DNA of 64,000 nucleotides, from contig JAOAHS010000040.1 in NCBI GenBank assembly GCA_026415135.1, positions 1-64,000 of the forward strand. The letters run 5' to 3'. Positions within the stretch are counted from its first letter, which is position 1, and the number at the start of each line of letters is the position of its first letter. Shown in pieces: positions 1 to 7,099 of the stretch. Made by a program: the position numbers and the translations under genes. The notes below the pieces were generated by a model. The model was not told the DNA's origin. It made no database searches and saw nothing but the letters and a program-made list of their open reading frames with translations. Source of the stretch: Calditerrivibrio sp. Its GTDB lineage: Bacteria > Chrysiogenota > Deferribacteres > Deferribacterales > Calditerrivibrionaceae.

Positions 1-132
1 TTCTACCCCTTTTTCAAGCCCAACAAACCTTTTGCTAAAAGGATAAAACACCACACCAATAGCAGAAAATCCAAGATCTACAGCCCAATCCACCTGTTCT
101 TTCTCCGTCAAACCACACACCTTAACAAACAT
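1..132 (-). CDS. trpF: Phosphoribosylanthranilate isomerase, N-terminal part (runs off window)
   Basis: Cytosolic enzyme that isomerises N-(5-phosphoribosyl)anthranilate in tryptophan synthesis. Only the first 44 codons are present; the gene leaves the window at its left edge. The start reads MFVKVCGLT, the conserved first beta strand of the TrpF barrel; Cys6 sits where the family has its catalytic general base, and FSAIGVVFYP matches the second strand. The ATG overlaps the end of trpC by 11 bases, so it is the fifth gene of the trp operon and probably translationally coupled. The identification rests on a short N-terminus plus context, and both agree. Confidence 0.85.
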   Translation of the reverse strand, partial: MFVKVCGLTEKEQVDWAVDLGFSAIGVVFYPFSKRFVGLEKGVE

Positions 133-883
133 CTTTTACCCCACTCATGAGTCTTTTAAAATGCTCCTCAAGATTATCTGCTCGCATAAGCGCCGTACCC
201 ACCAAAAACCCTTTTGCTCCCGCCTTCCTAAAGAAAGCTATATCAGATTCATCATCTATACCACTTTCTGCAATGACAAAAGGGTGTTCCACCTGTGAAA
301 TAACTTCACCTGCTCCTTTTTTATCGATGACAAAGGTATCTAAATCACGACTATTTACTCCAAGCAGATCCACATTCAAACCTCTTACTCTATAATATTC
401 TTCCAAAGTGTGAACCTCTAAAAGGATATGCAATGACAGACCCCTCGCATAACGGCAAAGCCTTTCAAGCTCCCCATCTGATAATATAGCGGCAATAAGT
501 AATACAGCATCTGCACCATTTACATAAGCATAGTCCAACTGAACCTCAGAAATGATAAAATCCTTACAAAGCGTAGGTATAACAAGAGTATCCGATGCTT
601 TTTTTAAATCGGCAAATGATCCACCAAAATACTTTTCATCCGTGAGCACACTCACCATGCCAGCACCAAGCCTCTCATACTCTTTTACCTGTTTTATAAT
701 ATCATTTATCTCTTTAATCACCCCAGCCGATGGCGATCTCTTTTTAAACTCAGCAATAATCGGTCTATAAGACAAAAACTTAACGGGGTCTAAAACAGGT
801 TTATCCCTTTTTAAGAAAACAGGTTTTAAACCTTTTATAAACTCCCTTTTGTAGTCCACTATTTCAACAAGCTTTCTATTCAT
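122..883 (-). CDS. trpC: Indole-3-glycerol-phosphate synthase
   Basis: Closes the pyrrole ring of the indole by decarboxylating and dehydrating CdRP. The protein has 253 residues, normal for a monofunctional TrpC. Family catalytic residues are visible: Glu45 and Lys47 in IIAEFKKRSPS, Lys107 in LCKDFI, Glu156 in LLEVH, Asn177 in NSRDL and Glu206 in AESGI. The single (beta/alpha)8 domain is complete. The start overlaps the trpD stop by 8 bases and the 3' end overlaps trpF, so the gene is embedded in the trp operon and should be under the leader attenuator upstream of trpE. Confidence 0.96.
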   Translation of the reverse strand: MNRKLVEIVDYKREFIKGLKPVFLKRDKPVLDPVKFLSYRPIIAEFKKRSPSAGVIKEINDIIKQVKEYERLGAGMVSVLTDEKYFGGSFADLKKASDTLVIPTLCKDFIISEVQLDYAYVNGADAVLLIAAILSDGELERLCRYARGLSLHILLEVHTLEEYYRVRGLNVDLLGVNSRDLDTFVIDKKGAGEVISQVEHPFVIAESGIDDESDIAFFRKAGAKGFLVGTALMRADNLEEHFKRLMSGVKDVC

Positions 884-1865
884 TTTCGCCCCTTAATTGG
901 CTTATTTTTTTGAAAGCATTCCCAGATTTAATATTATCGTAGGCCCTTTTGTAACTTTCTTTCAACTCCCACTTGTATTTTATATACAGGGCTACTGCTG
1001 TATTAAGGGCAAAGATCTTCACAATATCCTCATTTTCACCCTTAATACCTTCTATGAAAAGTTTTAGTGCTTCTTCACCATTCTCCACAACAGGTAAAGG
1101 GAAAGGTTTGAAAAACTCAGAAGGATCTATAAAAAAGTAATCTATTTTACCATCTTCTATTATATAGGCTTTTGTTATCTCCGATGTAGATACTTCATCA
1201 AAACCATCATCAGAGGAATATATAACCATATCCCCTTTATTCAACATAAGAGCTGCATCAGCATAAGTCTTTAACATCTCCCTCTTACTAATACCTATTA
1301 TCTGATAGGCGGGATTACCAGGATTTAACAAAGGCCCTAAGAAGTTAAAAATTGTAGATGTCATGATCTCTTTTCTTATTTTAGCTACATTTTTTAGAAT
1401 AGGATGAAAAAAAGGAGCAAACAAAAATACAAACCTATGTTTTTTAAAAAAATCTTCAGCCTCTTTTTTTTCGAGCCTACAAGGTATATGTAAAAGTTCA
1501 AGGATATCGGCAGAACCAATTTTACCAGATTGGGCAATATTCCCGTGTTTGATCACAGGCTCACCCATAGAAGCCAGATTTATAGCTACAGCTGTGGATA
1601 TATTCACAGTGGACTTCCCATCACCTCCTGTACCACAGGTATCTATAGCGTCAGGTAGATCATGTTCAAAGGGGATCATCTTATCCATGAGCACCTTAGC
1701 AGCAGCAGCTATCTCTTCGGCGCTTTCTTTTCTATGTTTCATCGATATCAAAATCGAAGCTATCTGCGCTTCTGAGAGCTGATTAGTCACCATAAGCTCG
1801 AAAAGCTGTTTTGACTCTTCAAATGTCAATATTGCACCGTTATTTACTTTTTTTACCAGTTCCAT
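876..1865 (-). CDS. trpD: Anthranilate phosphoribosyltransferase
   Basis: Transfers phosphoribosyl from PRPP to anthranilate. The 329-residue length is typical. The PRPP-binding GTGGD is at residues 78-82, followed by NIST at 88-91 and KHGN at 106-109. It is a separate protein here, not fused to the TrpG glutaminase as in enterics. Its start lies 11 bases after the trpG stop and its end overlaps trpC by 8 bases. One small oddity is KHGNI-AQSGKIGSAD where most homologs have KHGNR-SVSSKSGSAD; the glycine-rich phosphate contacts are kept, so I expect normal activity. Confidence 0.96.
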   Translation of the reverse strand: MELVKKVNNGAILTFEESKQLFELMVTNQLSEAQIASILISMKHRKESAEEIAAAAKVLMDKMIPFEHDLPDAIDTCGTGGDGKSTVNISTAVAINLASMGEPVIKHGNIAQSGKIGSADILELLHIPCRLEKKEAEDFFKKHRFVFLFAPFFHPILKNVAKIRKEIMTSTIFNFLGPLLNPGNPAYQIIGISKREMLKTYADAALMLNKGDMVIYSSDDGFDEVSTSEITKAYIIEDGKIDYFFIDPSEFFKPFPLPVVENGEEALKLFIEGIKGENEDIVKIFALNTAVALYIKYKWELKESYKRAYDNIKSGNAFKKISQLRGENE

Positions 1866-1876
1866 AATACCTCCCT

Positions 1877-2431
1877 CTAACCTTCACATACATTTATAAA
1901 GTTATATGCTATTTCAGCACCATATTCACTTAGATACGACTCAGGGTGGAACTGAACACCAAAAAGCTTTCTCTCGAAATCTTCAAAAGACATAATCTCC
2001 CCATCAAACATAGATATCGATGTAACATATTGGGGTGGTGCATCCACAACCAGGGAATGGTATCTCACAGCCTTAAACTCAGTAGGCAACCCCTTTAGCA
2101 ACACAGTATTTTTTACTATCTTTATAGTATCTACTTTACCATGCATAATCGACTTTGCCCTTCTAAAACCATATCCCAAAACATGACTAATAGATTGCAT
2201 ACCCAAGCAGACACCAAAAATGGGCTTTTTACCCTGATACTCTTCAATGTAGCGCAATGTAGTACCAGCATTGGTGGGATTAGAAGGACCAGGCGAAAGG
2301 ATAATCCCCTGAAATTTATCAGCAGATATATAATCATCATTTTTTATGACATGTACCTTAGCTCCTACAGACTCAAAAAGTGCCTTTAGATTAAAAGTGA
2401 AAGAATCATAGTTATCAACTAATAAATACAT
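1877..2431 (-). CDS. trpG: Anthranilate synthase component II (glutamine amidotransferase)
   Basis: Class-I glutaminase that feeds ammonia to TrpE. It has 184 residues. The nucleophile is Cys75 in FGVCLGMQ and the rest of the triad is His162 and Glu164 in QFHPES; the N-terminus has the family signature LLVDNYDSFT. The oxyanion strand SPGPSNP is at about 46-52. The start overlaps the trpE stop by about 17 bases, which implies coupled translation and equimolar subunits. A TrpG of this type may also serve p-aminobenzoate synthesis (PabA role); no pabB is visible here, so that remains possible but unsupported. Confidence 0.93.
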   Translation of the reverse strand: MYLLVDNYDSFTFNLKALFESVGAKVHVIKNDDYISADKFQGIILSPGPSNPTNAGTTLRYIEEYQGKKPIFGVCLGMQSISHVLGYGFRRAKSIMHGKVDTIKIVKNTVLLKGLPTEFKAVRYHSLVVDAPPQYVTSISMFDGEIMSFEDFERKLFGVQFHPESYLSEYGAEIAYNFINVCEG

Positions 2432-3884
2432 TACTTTCCTCCAGTGTTTTTATTCTTTTCACAGCTGCATTTAGGGCTGCAAGCTTTCTTTCCACCTCCA
2501 AATGCTCCTTTTCAGGGACACTATCATATACTATCCCAGCACCTGCTCTAAAGATTGTTTCATCTTTTTTAACAAGGGCACTTCTAATGGTTATGCAAGT
2601 ATCCAAATTCCCATTAAAAGATAAATACCCAGTGCATCCAGCGTAAAAACCCCTTGGACTTTTTTCGTAATGATTGATCAACTCCATAGCCCTGACCTTT
2701 GGGGCACCTGTCACCGTACCTGCTGGAAAGGTCTTCATGAATAGTTTTAAAGCATTTTCACCTTTTTTCATTCTCCCAGAAACCTCAGAAACAATATGCA
2801 CAACATGGGAATAAACCTCTGCCTCAAAACTCTTGTCCACATGAACAGAATCTGAATCACACCCAGTGTAAAGATCGTTACGAGCAAGATCGAGTAACAT
2901 GAGGTGCTCCGAAATCTCCTTTGAATCATTGAGGAGTTCCTTCTTGATCTTCTCAAGATCATCACCTACTGGGTACGTACCTGCTATAGGCTTTAAAATC
3001 GCTTTATCACCAACAACCTTTAGATGTATCTCTGGAGATGAACCCGATAGAACATAATCCTCAAACTTAAGATAGAACATATAAGGTGAAGGATTAACGT
3101 TTCGTAACGTCCTATAAAGGGTTACAGGATTTATTTTACCTTTGAGGGTATATTTATTAGAAAGAACACATTGAATAAGTTCACCACTTTCAATATCATT
3201 TTTTATCCTATTAACCGTATCTATGAACTCTTTTTCTTCAAAATCCCTTATAACTTCCCCAATATCATCGGATTCAAAGTTATCGAAATTAAAGCTAAGA
3301 ATTATATTAGCCATCTCACTTAACTTTTTAACCGCAAGATCGTAGTTTTTCGAAGGTTCTTTATCCACCTTTACAGACTTTGCAGCATACATTTTGCCAC
3401 AATGATTATCAAATACATAGAACTCATCCACAAGCATCAGTGCCATAAGGTCCATTTTACTATCTTCCTTGAGCTTTTCCCTTAAAAAACCGAAATAATT
3501 TGCCATCTCATACCCAAAGTATCCCACATAACCACCACAAAAGCCTCCAAAAACCTCATCTGCATAACCGTTGAATGATAAAATCTCATTATTGAGATAA
3601 TCCATAGGATTGATATCAACCTCTGTCTTTTTAGACCCAGATTCTACAAAAAGTTTACCATCTTTGAATCTAACTATCTTTTGAGGATTGAACCCAAAAA
3701 AAGAATAACGCGAAAATGTCTTATCAAGGTTAGCACTTTCAAGTAAAAAGATATTCCTTTCATTGGAAAAGTTTCTTAAAAGAGCTATGGGAGTAAAAAT
3801 ATCCCCAGCTATCTCCTTATAAACAGTTATCCTATTGTAATTTTCAGCCAAAGACAAAAATCTTTCTTTGTCGGGAAATATCAT
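2415..3884 (-). CDS. trpE: Anthranilate synthase component I
   Basis: Converts chorismate plus ammonia to anthranilate, the committed step of tryptophan synthesis. I start at the ATG at 3884 (489 residues): the upstream in-frame ATG at 3896 contains the GGAGG ribosome site that sits 5 bases before 3884. The N-terminal domain carries LLES at 47-50, where the family binds feedback tryptophan. The C-terminal chorismate-binding domain has IAGTYPVG and the TGAPKVRAMELI signature near residue 390-410. First structural gene of the operon, preceded by the trp leader and its terminator hairpin, so it should be controlled both by feedback and by attenuation. Confidence 0.96.
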   Translation of the reverse strand: MIFPDKERFLSLAENYNRITVYKEIAGDIFTPIALLRNFSNERNIFLLESANLDKTFSRYSFFGFNPQKIVRFKDGKLFVESGSKKTEVDINPMDYLNNEILSFNGYADEVFGGFCGGYVGYFGYEMANYFGFLREKLKEDSKMDLMALMLVDEFYVFDNHCGKMYAAKSVKVDKEPSKNYDLAVKKLSEMANIILSFNFDNFESDDIGEVIRDFEEKEFIDTVNRIKNDIESGELIQCVLSNKYTLKGKINPVTLYRTLRNVNPSPYMFYLKFEDYVLSGSSPEIHLKVVGDKAILKPIAGTYPVGDDLEKIKKELLNDSKEISEHLMLLDLARNDLYTGCDSDSVHVDKSFEAEVYSHVVHIVSEVSGRMKKGENALKLFMKTFPAGTVTGAPKVRAMELINHYEKSPRGFYAGCTGYLSFNGNLDTCITIRSALVKKDETIFRAGAGIVYDSVPEKEHLEVERKLAALNAAVKRIKTLEESNVFIS

Positions 3885-3910
3885 ATCTACCTCCATTTAC
3901 TTTAAGTATA

Positions 3911-3943
3911 AAAAAAAGCCGTGTTTTTTCAAACACGGCTTTT
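3911..3943 (-). terminator. trp attenuator terminator hairpin
   Basis: On the minus strand AAAAGCCGTGTTT pairs with AAACACGGCTTTT over 13 bases across a 4-base loop and runs into a T tract, directly before trpE. It is a textbook intrinsic terminator, placed between the leader peptide and the first structural gene, so it is best read as the attenuator rather than an operon-end terminator. Its 5' arm can also pair with the 3' arm of the hairpin at 3958-3981 (GCACGGC), which would prevent termination. Confidence 0.88.
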
Positions 3944-3957
3944 CTTCAAACTTAAAA

Positions 3958-3981
3958 GCCGTGCGGTTGTCACCGCACGGC
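3958..3981 (-). promoter_or_regulatory. trp leader competing hairpin (anti-terminator region)
   Basis: GCCGTGCGGT pairs with ACCGCACGGC around a 4-base loop. Its 3' arm is shared by three mutually exclusive pairings: within this hairpin, with CGGTTGTC at 4000-4007 just after the leader stop codon (8 bases), and with the 5' arm of the terminator at 3931-3943 (7 bases). This is the layout expected of a ribosome-controlled attenuator. Which fold is the antiterminator was not computed. Confidence 0.7.
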
Positions 3982-4007
3982 CACAATCTATGGGCAGGGG
4001 ACAACCG

Positions 4008-4070
4008 TCATATTATATCAGCTGTCCACCACCAATTTCTTCTATTGTTTAATACTCTACAGTACATCAT
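4008..4070 (-). CDS. trpL: trp operon leader peptide
   Basis: A 20-codon frame beginning with two ATG codons and ending in TGA, whose second half reads NWWWTADII: three consecutive Trp codons at positions 13-15 (4026-4034). It lies upstream of trpE on the same strand and just before the attenuator hairpins. Ribosome stalling at the Trp codons when charged tRNA-Trp is scarce would favour the antitermination fold and transcription of trpEGDCF. No clear Shine-Dalgarno precedes either ATG, and the likely promoter is so close that the message may be nearly leaderless. Three Trp in 20 codons at this place is very unlikely by chance. Confidence 0.85.
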   Translation of the reverse strand: MMYCRVLNNRRNWWWTADII

Positions 4071-4078
4071 ATTATGCT

Positions 4079-4106
4079 TACTATCACAAAAAAAAACGTT
4101 TGTCAA
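4079..4106 (-). promoter_or_regulatory. Probable trp operon promoter
   Basis: Minus-strand TTGACA (4101-4106) is a perfect -35 hexamer. The best -10 candidates, GATAGT/ATAGTA at about 4079-4085, stand 15-16 bases away and are weak. Transcription would begin within a few bases of the trpL ATG. It is the only room for a promoter between the hsp20 terminator and the leader peptide. Confidence 0.5.
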
Positions 4107-4115
4107 ACTAATTAT

Positions 4116-4139
4116 AAAAAAAGCCACCATAAAGGTGGC
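4116..4139 (-). terminator. Terminator of the small heat-shock gene
   Basis: GCCACC and GGTGGC form a 6-base-pair stem with a 5-base loop, followed on the minus strand by a run of T (4116-4122). It lies 7 bases after the hsp20 stop and separates that gene from the trp operon. Confidence 0.8.
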
Positions 4140-4145
4140 CTCTTA

Positions 4146-4592
4146 TTACTCGATATTGATCTTAATGGCCTTAGGCTTGACTTCCTCCTCTTTTGGTAAT
4201 ACTATGCTCAAAACCCCATTCTTAAAAGTAGCCTTAACGTTATCAAGCTTTATAGGCTTTGGAATAGATATATGCCTTACAAAAGAACCGGAGAACCTCT
4301 CCCTGTGATAATAGTTCTCCTTCTCATCCACCTTTTCTTCCTCTTTCTTACCTTTAATACTCAGCACACCATTTTCAAAATGTACCTCAATATCCTTTTC
4401 ATCAAACCCAGGTACATCCACTACAACCTTAAACTCATTGTCATTCTCAGATAGATCAAGCTTAGGTGAAAAAGAGGTAACAGCTAAATCTTTTGTGCTA
4501 AAAAACCTGTTAAAAATTTTGTTGATCTCCTCTTGAATAGTTGAAAGTTCATTAAAAGCAGAAGGAAAAGATGGCTTGAACCTCTCTAACAT
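4146..4592 (-). CDS. hsp20: Small heat-shock protein, Hsp20/alpha-crystallin family
   Basis: ATP-independent holdase chaperone that forms oligomers and binds unfolding proteins. It has 148 residues. The alpha-crystallin domain spans about 42-140, with DLSENDNEFKVVVDVPGF at its start and the conserved KNGVLSIVLPK near the end; the C-terminal IKINIE is a short extension resembling the I-x-I oligomerisation motif. The N-terminal 40 residues contain the usual hydrophobic Phe-rich part. It is a single-gene unit with its own promoter and terminator. The short message and AGGAGG-like ribosome site suggest strong expression. Confidence 0.94.
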   Translation of the reverse strand: MLERFKPSFPSAFNELSTIQEEINKIFNRFFSTKDLAVTSFSPKLDLSENDNEFKVVVDVPGFDEKDIEVHFENGVLSIKGKKEEEKVDEKENYYHRERFSGSFVRHISIPKPIKLDNVKATFKNGVLSIVLPKEEEVKPKAIKINIE

Positions 4593-4626
4593 ACCACACC
4601 TCCTTTCAATTTAATCCCTATCAAAT

Positions 4627-4654
4627 AATATATGTATAGTTAATTTTTTTTCAA
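4627..4654 (-). promoter_or_regulatory. Possible hsp20 promoter
   Basis: TTGAAA (4649-4654) and TATATT (4627-4632) lie 16 bases apart on the minus strand in the 68-base gap before hsp20. It looks like a housekeeping promoter; I see no CCCAT-type -10 of a sigma-32 promoter and no CIRCE inverted repeat. Confidence 0.4.
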
Positions 4655-4660
4655 GAGTGT

Positions 4661-5731
4661 TCATACACCACATTTGTAGTTTGTTGGTATATAGTCACAA
4701 AACGGTTCTTCTTTCATGTATGAACCATCCACAGCATACGCCCTAGCTCGACAACCACCGCAAACACCAAGATATTTGCACACCCCACATTTACCCTCAT
4801 AAGCTTTGAAGTTTCTCAAGTCTGTAAAAAGGGTAGACTTTTCCCAAATATCTTTGAACTTTTCCCTAAAAACGTTTCCTGCAGAAAATGGGAAATAAGA
4901 GCATGGGTAAACATCCCCCTCCGAATTGACAAAACATATACTCTGCCCAGCAATACACCCTTTGCCACCACCAGTAGAAAAAGTGAGGCTCCTACGATCA
5001 GTGTCTCTGCCCTCCTGTTTGCTTCTCTCATGCCAAATTCTGTAGTACTGGGGAGCACAAGTAGGTCTTACAAGGATCTCGTTTTCATCCCTTTCCATTT
5101 CGTAGTGCCAATTCAAAATCTTCTCATAATCCTCTTTGCTTACAAGCTCATTCATTATCTCTTCACCTCTACCAGTGGGCACTATAAGGAACATATACCA
5201 AGCTGTAGCACCTAATGACTTGGCAAGTTTATAAACATTTTCTATGTCGTGTTGATTTCTTTTTGTAAAAGAGGAGTTTATGATAAACTGAATGCCATGC
5301 TTTTTAAAAAGGGAGACTGCATTCATCACACCATCGAAGGCACCCTTTTGCCCTCTAAAGTCATCATGGATCTCCTTTGTGGAACCATCAAGGCTCAAAG
5401 AAACTATCTTGATCCCTGATTCTTTGATCTTGGTACACACATCATCAGTTACCAAAACACCATTGGTAGCCATACACATGCGAAAGCCCTTTTGAGTACC
5501 ATATTTAGCTATATCAAAAAGATCTTTTCTTAAAAGTGGTTCACCCCCAGAAAGCACCACCACAGGAGATGCAAACTCTGAGATATCATCCATAAATTTA
5601 TAACACTTATCCAATGTAAAAGCCCCTTCAGAGGAATGTAAATCAGAAGAAGACCTGCAGTGTACACATTTAAGATTACATTTAGAGGTCACTTCCCATG
5701 CCATCCATTTTAAATCCCATTTTTTATGCAT
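4661..5731 (-). CDS. Radical SAM/SPASM enzyme of the NirJ/AhbC/AhbD heme-synthesis type
   Basis: A 356-residue radical SAM protein. CNLKCVHC near residue 14-21 binds the SAM-cleaving [4Fe-4S] cluster, LSGGEPLLR follows, and a C-terminal SPASM region ([15 protein letters not shown], then [18 protein letters not shown] near 315-335) should bind auxiliary clusters. [14 protein letters not shown] and EGKCGVCKY...CGGCRARAY are what I recall of NirJ and of AhbC/AhbD, which act on siroheme-derived tetrapyrroles in heme d1 or the alternative heme b route. Which of these substrates applies cannot be told from sequence. The start at 5731 has GGAG 7 bases upstream; a TTG at 5743 would include that site. 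The neighbours give no heme context. Confidence 0.72.
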   Translation of the reverse strand: MHKKWDLKWMAWEVTSKCNLKCVHCRSSSDLHSSEGAFTLDKCYKFMDDISEFASPVVVLSGGEPLLRKDLFDIAKYGTQKGFRMCMATNGVLVTDDVCTKIKESGIKIVSLSLDGSTKEIHDDFRGQKGAFDGVMNAVSLFKKHGIQFIINSSFTKRNQHDIENVYKLAKSLGATAWYMFLIVPTGRGEEIMNELVSKEDYEKILNWHYEMERDENEILVRPTCAPQYYRIWHERSKQEGRDTDRRSLTFSTGGGKGCIAGQSICFVNSEGDVYPCSYFPFSAGNVFREKFKDIWEKSTLFTDLRNFKAYEGKCGVCKYLGVCGGCRARAYAVDGSYMKEEPFCDYIPTNYKCGV

Positions 5732-5791
5732 AATCATCTCCAAAATTTTTATTAAATATTAAGCATATCTCATATCATATCAATAGTTTTT

Positions 5792-6625
5792 TTATCTTAT
5801 CCACATCCCACTGATTGTATAGATAAAATATCCATCTACGTTTAATATATTCAAACCAAAGCTTTCTGGTAGTGGTACCTTACCCATTGTTTTTAGTGCG
5901 TCTACCGCAGCTCTATCCAGCGCAGAGTAACCAGAACTACTTACCAGATTTATATTGGTAATTGTTCCATCTTTTAATATGGAAAATTTTATTCTAACAG
6001 TACCTTGTTCACCTTTCAAAACAGATTCAGAGGGATAACGCCATACATTGTACAGTCTTTGTTTAAATTTATAAAAATATGATGTATATTTAACCTCAAA
6101 ACGATTAAAATCCACCTCCTCCTCTTTGTTTTCCTTCTTAGCTATATCTCCTATCACATCCTTTGGATTTAAAATCTTTGCCATCTGCTCCTTTGTAAGT
6201 TTTTTCTTTTCCTCAACCTTCTGTTCATCTTTTTTCTCCTGCACTACCGGTTGTTCTCTTTTTACCTCCTCATGTTTCTCTTCCACCGTCTCTATGGGAG
6301 ATGGTTCTATTTTTGGGGGTTTATGCTCCTCTTCTTTTTTTACAACAGGATCCTTTTTTTCCTCAATCGGTACTTTAAAATCACCTATTTTTGGAGCATA
6401 GCTTTCAGGAATTATGTTTTGAGGTCTTTTTTCAATACTCTGTTTCCCATTTTCAATCTCATATTTTTCAGGCAAAATCTTAACAGGCTTACGGGGAAAC
6501 TTTATGATATCCACATAAGTAGGCTCTTTTTTTTGTTCTTTCTTTTGATCTGGTAACTTAGTAAAATAAATAAATATCAAATGTATCAATAATGAGATAA
6601 ACAAAAATATGTTAAATCGTTTCAT
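5792..6625 (-). CDS. tonB: TonB-family energy transducer
   Basis: Couples the inner-membrane proton gradient to outer-membrane receptors. It has 277 residues: one N-terminal membrane segment (about 5-22), a long Pro/Lys/Glu-rich periplasmic spacer (about 25-165) typical of TonB, and a C-terminal TonB domain (about 185-277) containing YPSESVLKGEQGTVRIKFSI and SSSGYSALDRAAVDALK. No exbB/exbD or TonB-dependent receptor is adjacent, so the partner genes must be elsewhere. A convincing ribosome site is lacking before the ATG. It lies 59 bases downstream of mce on the same strand and may be read from that operon. Confidence 0.88.
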   Translation of the reverse strand: MKRFNIFLFISLLIHLIFIYFTKLPDQKKEQKKEPTYVDIIKFPRKPVKILPEKYEIENGKQSIEKRPQNIIPESYAPKIGDFKVPIEEKKDPVVKKEEEHKPPKIEPSPIETVEEKHEEVKREQPVVQEKKDEQKVEEKKKLTKEQMAKILNPKDVIGDIAKKENKEEEVDFNRFEVKYTSYFYKFKQRLYNVWRYPSESVLKGEQGTVRIKFSILKDGTITNINLVSSSGYSALDRAAVDALKTMGKVPLPESFGLNILNVDGYFIYTISGMWIR

Positions 6626-6683
6626 ATTATAGTAATTAGGAGCAAAATGATACCAGAAAGTTCATTTCACCCCTTTTTTCATC

Positions 6684-7091
6684 TTAATGCCCTTCACCTG
6701 GTTGGGAAAGCTCCGTCAGAACTCCATTTGTACTCTTTGGATGAACAAAAGCTATCATTTTACCATGGGCACCTGGTTTGGGCTCATTGTCTATCAATTG
6801 ACAACCCTGTGCCTTCAACATCTCAAGAGCCTTTGATATATCCTCCACTTCATAAGCTATGTGGTGTATCCCTTCACCCCTTTTTTCTATAAATTTAGCT
6901 ATAGGGCTATCAGGGCTTGTTGCCTCCAGAAGCTCAATATTTGATTCCCCCACTTTGATAAAAGCCACCTTAACCTTCTGAGACTGCACTTCTTCAAAAT
7001 GATACGGGGTAACACCTATAGATCTATAAAAATTAAGAGCATCCTCCAGAGACCTTACAGCTATACCCACATGATCGATTTTGTGTAACAT
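6684..7091 (-). CDS. mce: Methylmalonyl-CoA epimerase
   Basis: Interconverts (S)- and (R)-methylmalonyl-CoA between propionyl-CoA carboxylase or succinyl-CoA and the B12-dependent mutase. It has 135 residues in two beta-alpha-beta-beta-beta modules of the vicinal-oxygen-chelate fold. Expected metal ligands are His7 (KIDHVGIAV), Glu53 (NIELLE), His76 or His77 (GIHHIAYEV) and Glu127 (LTELSQP). The length and the VxxxHPKSTNGVLTEL tail match the epimerase rather than general glyoxalases. It follows gatB by 8 bases. No mutase gene is in the window, but a PduO-type cobalamin adenosyltransferase is encoded at 49999. Confidence 0.9.
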   Translation of the reverse strand: MLHKIDHVGIAVRSLEDALNFYRSIGVTPYHFEEVQSQKVKVAFIKVGESNIELLEATSPDSPIAKFIEKRGEGIHHIAYEVEDISKALEMLKAQGCQLIDNEPKPGAHGKMIAFVHPKSTNGVLTELSQPGEGH

Positions 7092-7099
7092 AAATCCCC

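Noticed and set aside
4116-4139. The hairpin at 4116-4139 as part of the trp attenuator
   Set aside because: It lies upstream of the likely trp promoter and 7 bases after the hsp20 stop with its T run in the hsp20 direction, so it ends hsp20.
3868-4308. A plus-strand frame of 146 codons across the trp leader and hsp20
   Set aside because: It is the complement of the trpE start, the leader hairpins and hsp20, has no ribosome site or family resemblance, and passes through two terminators.
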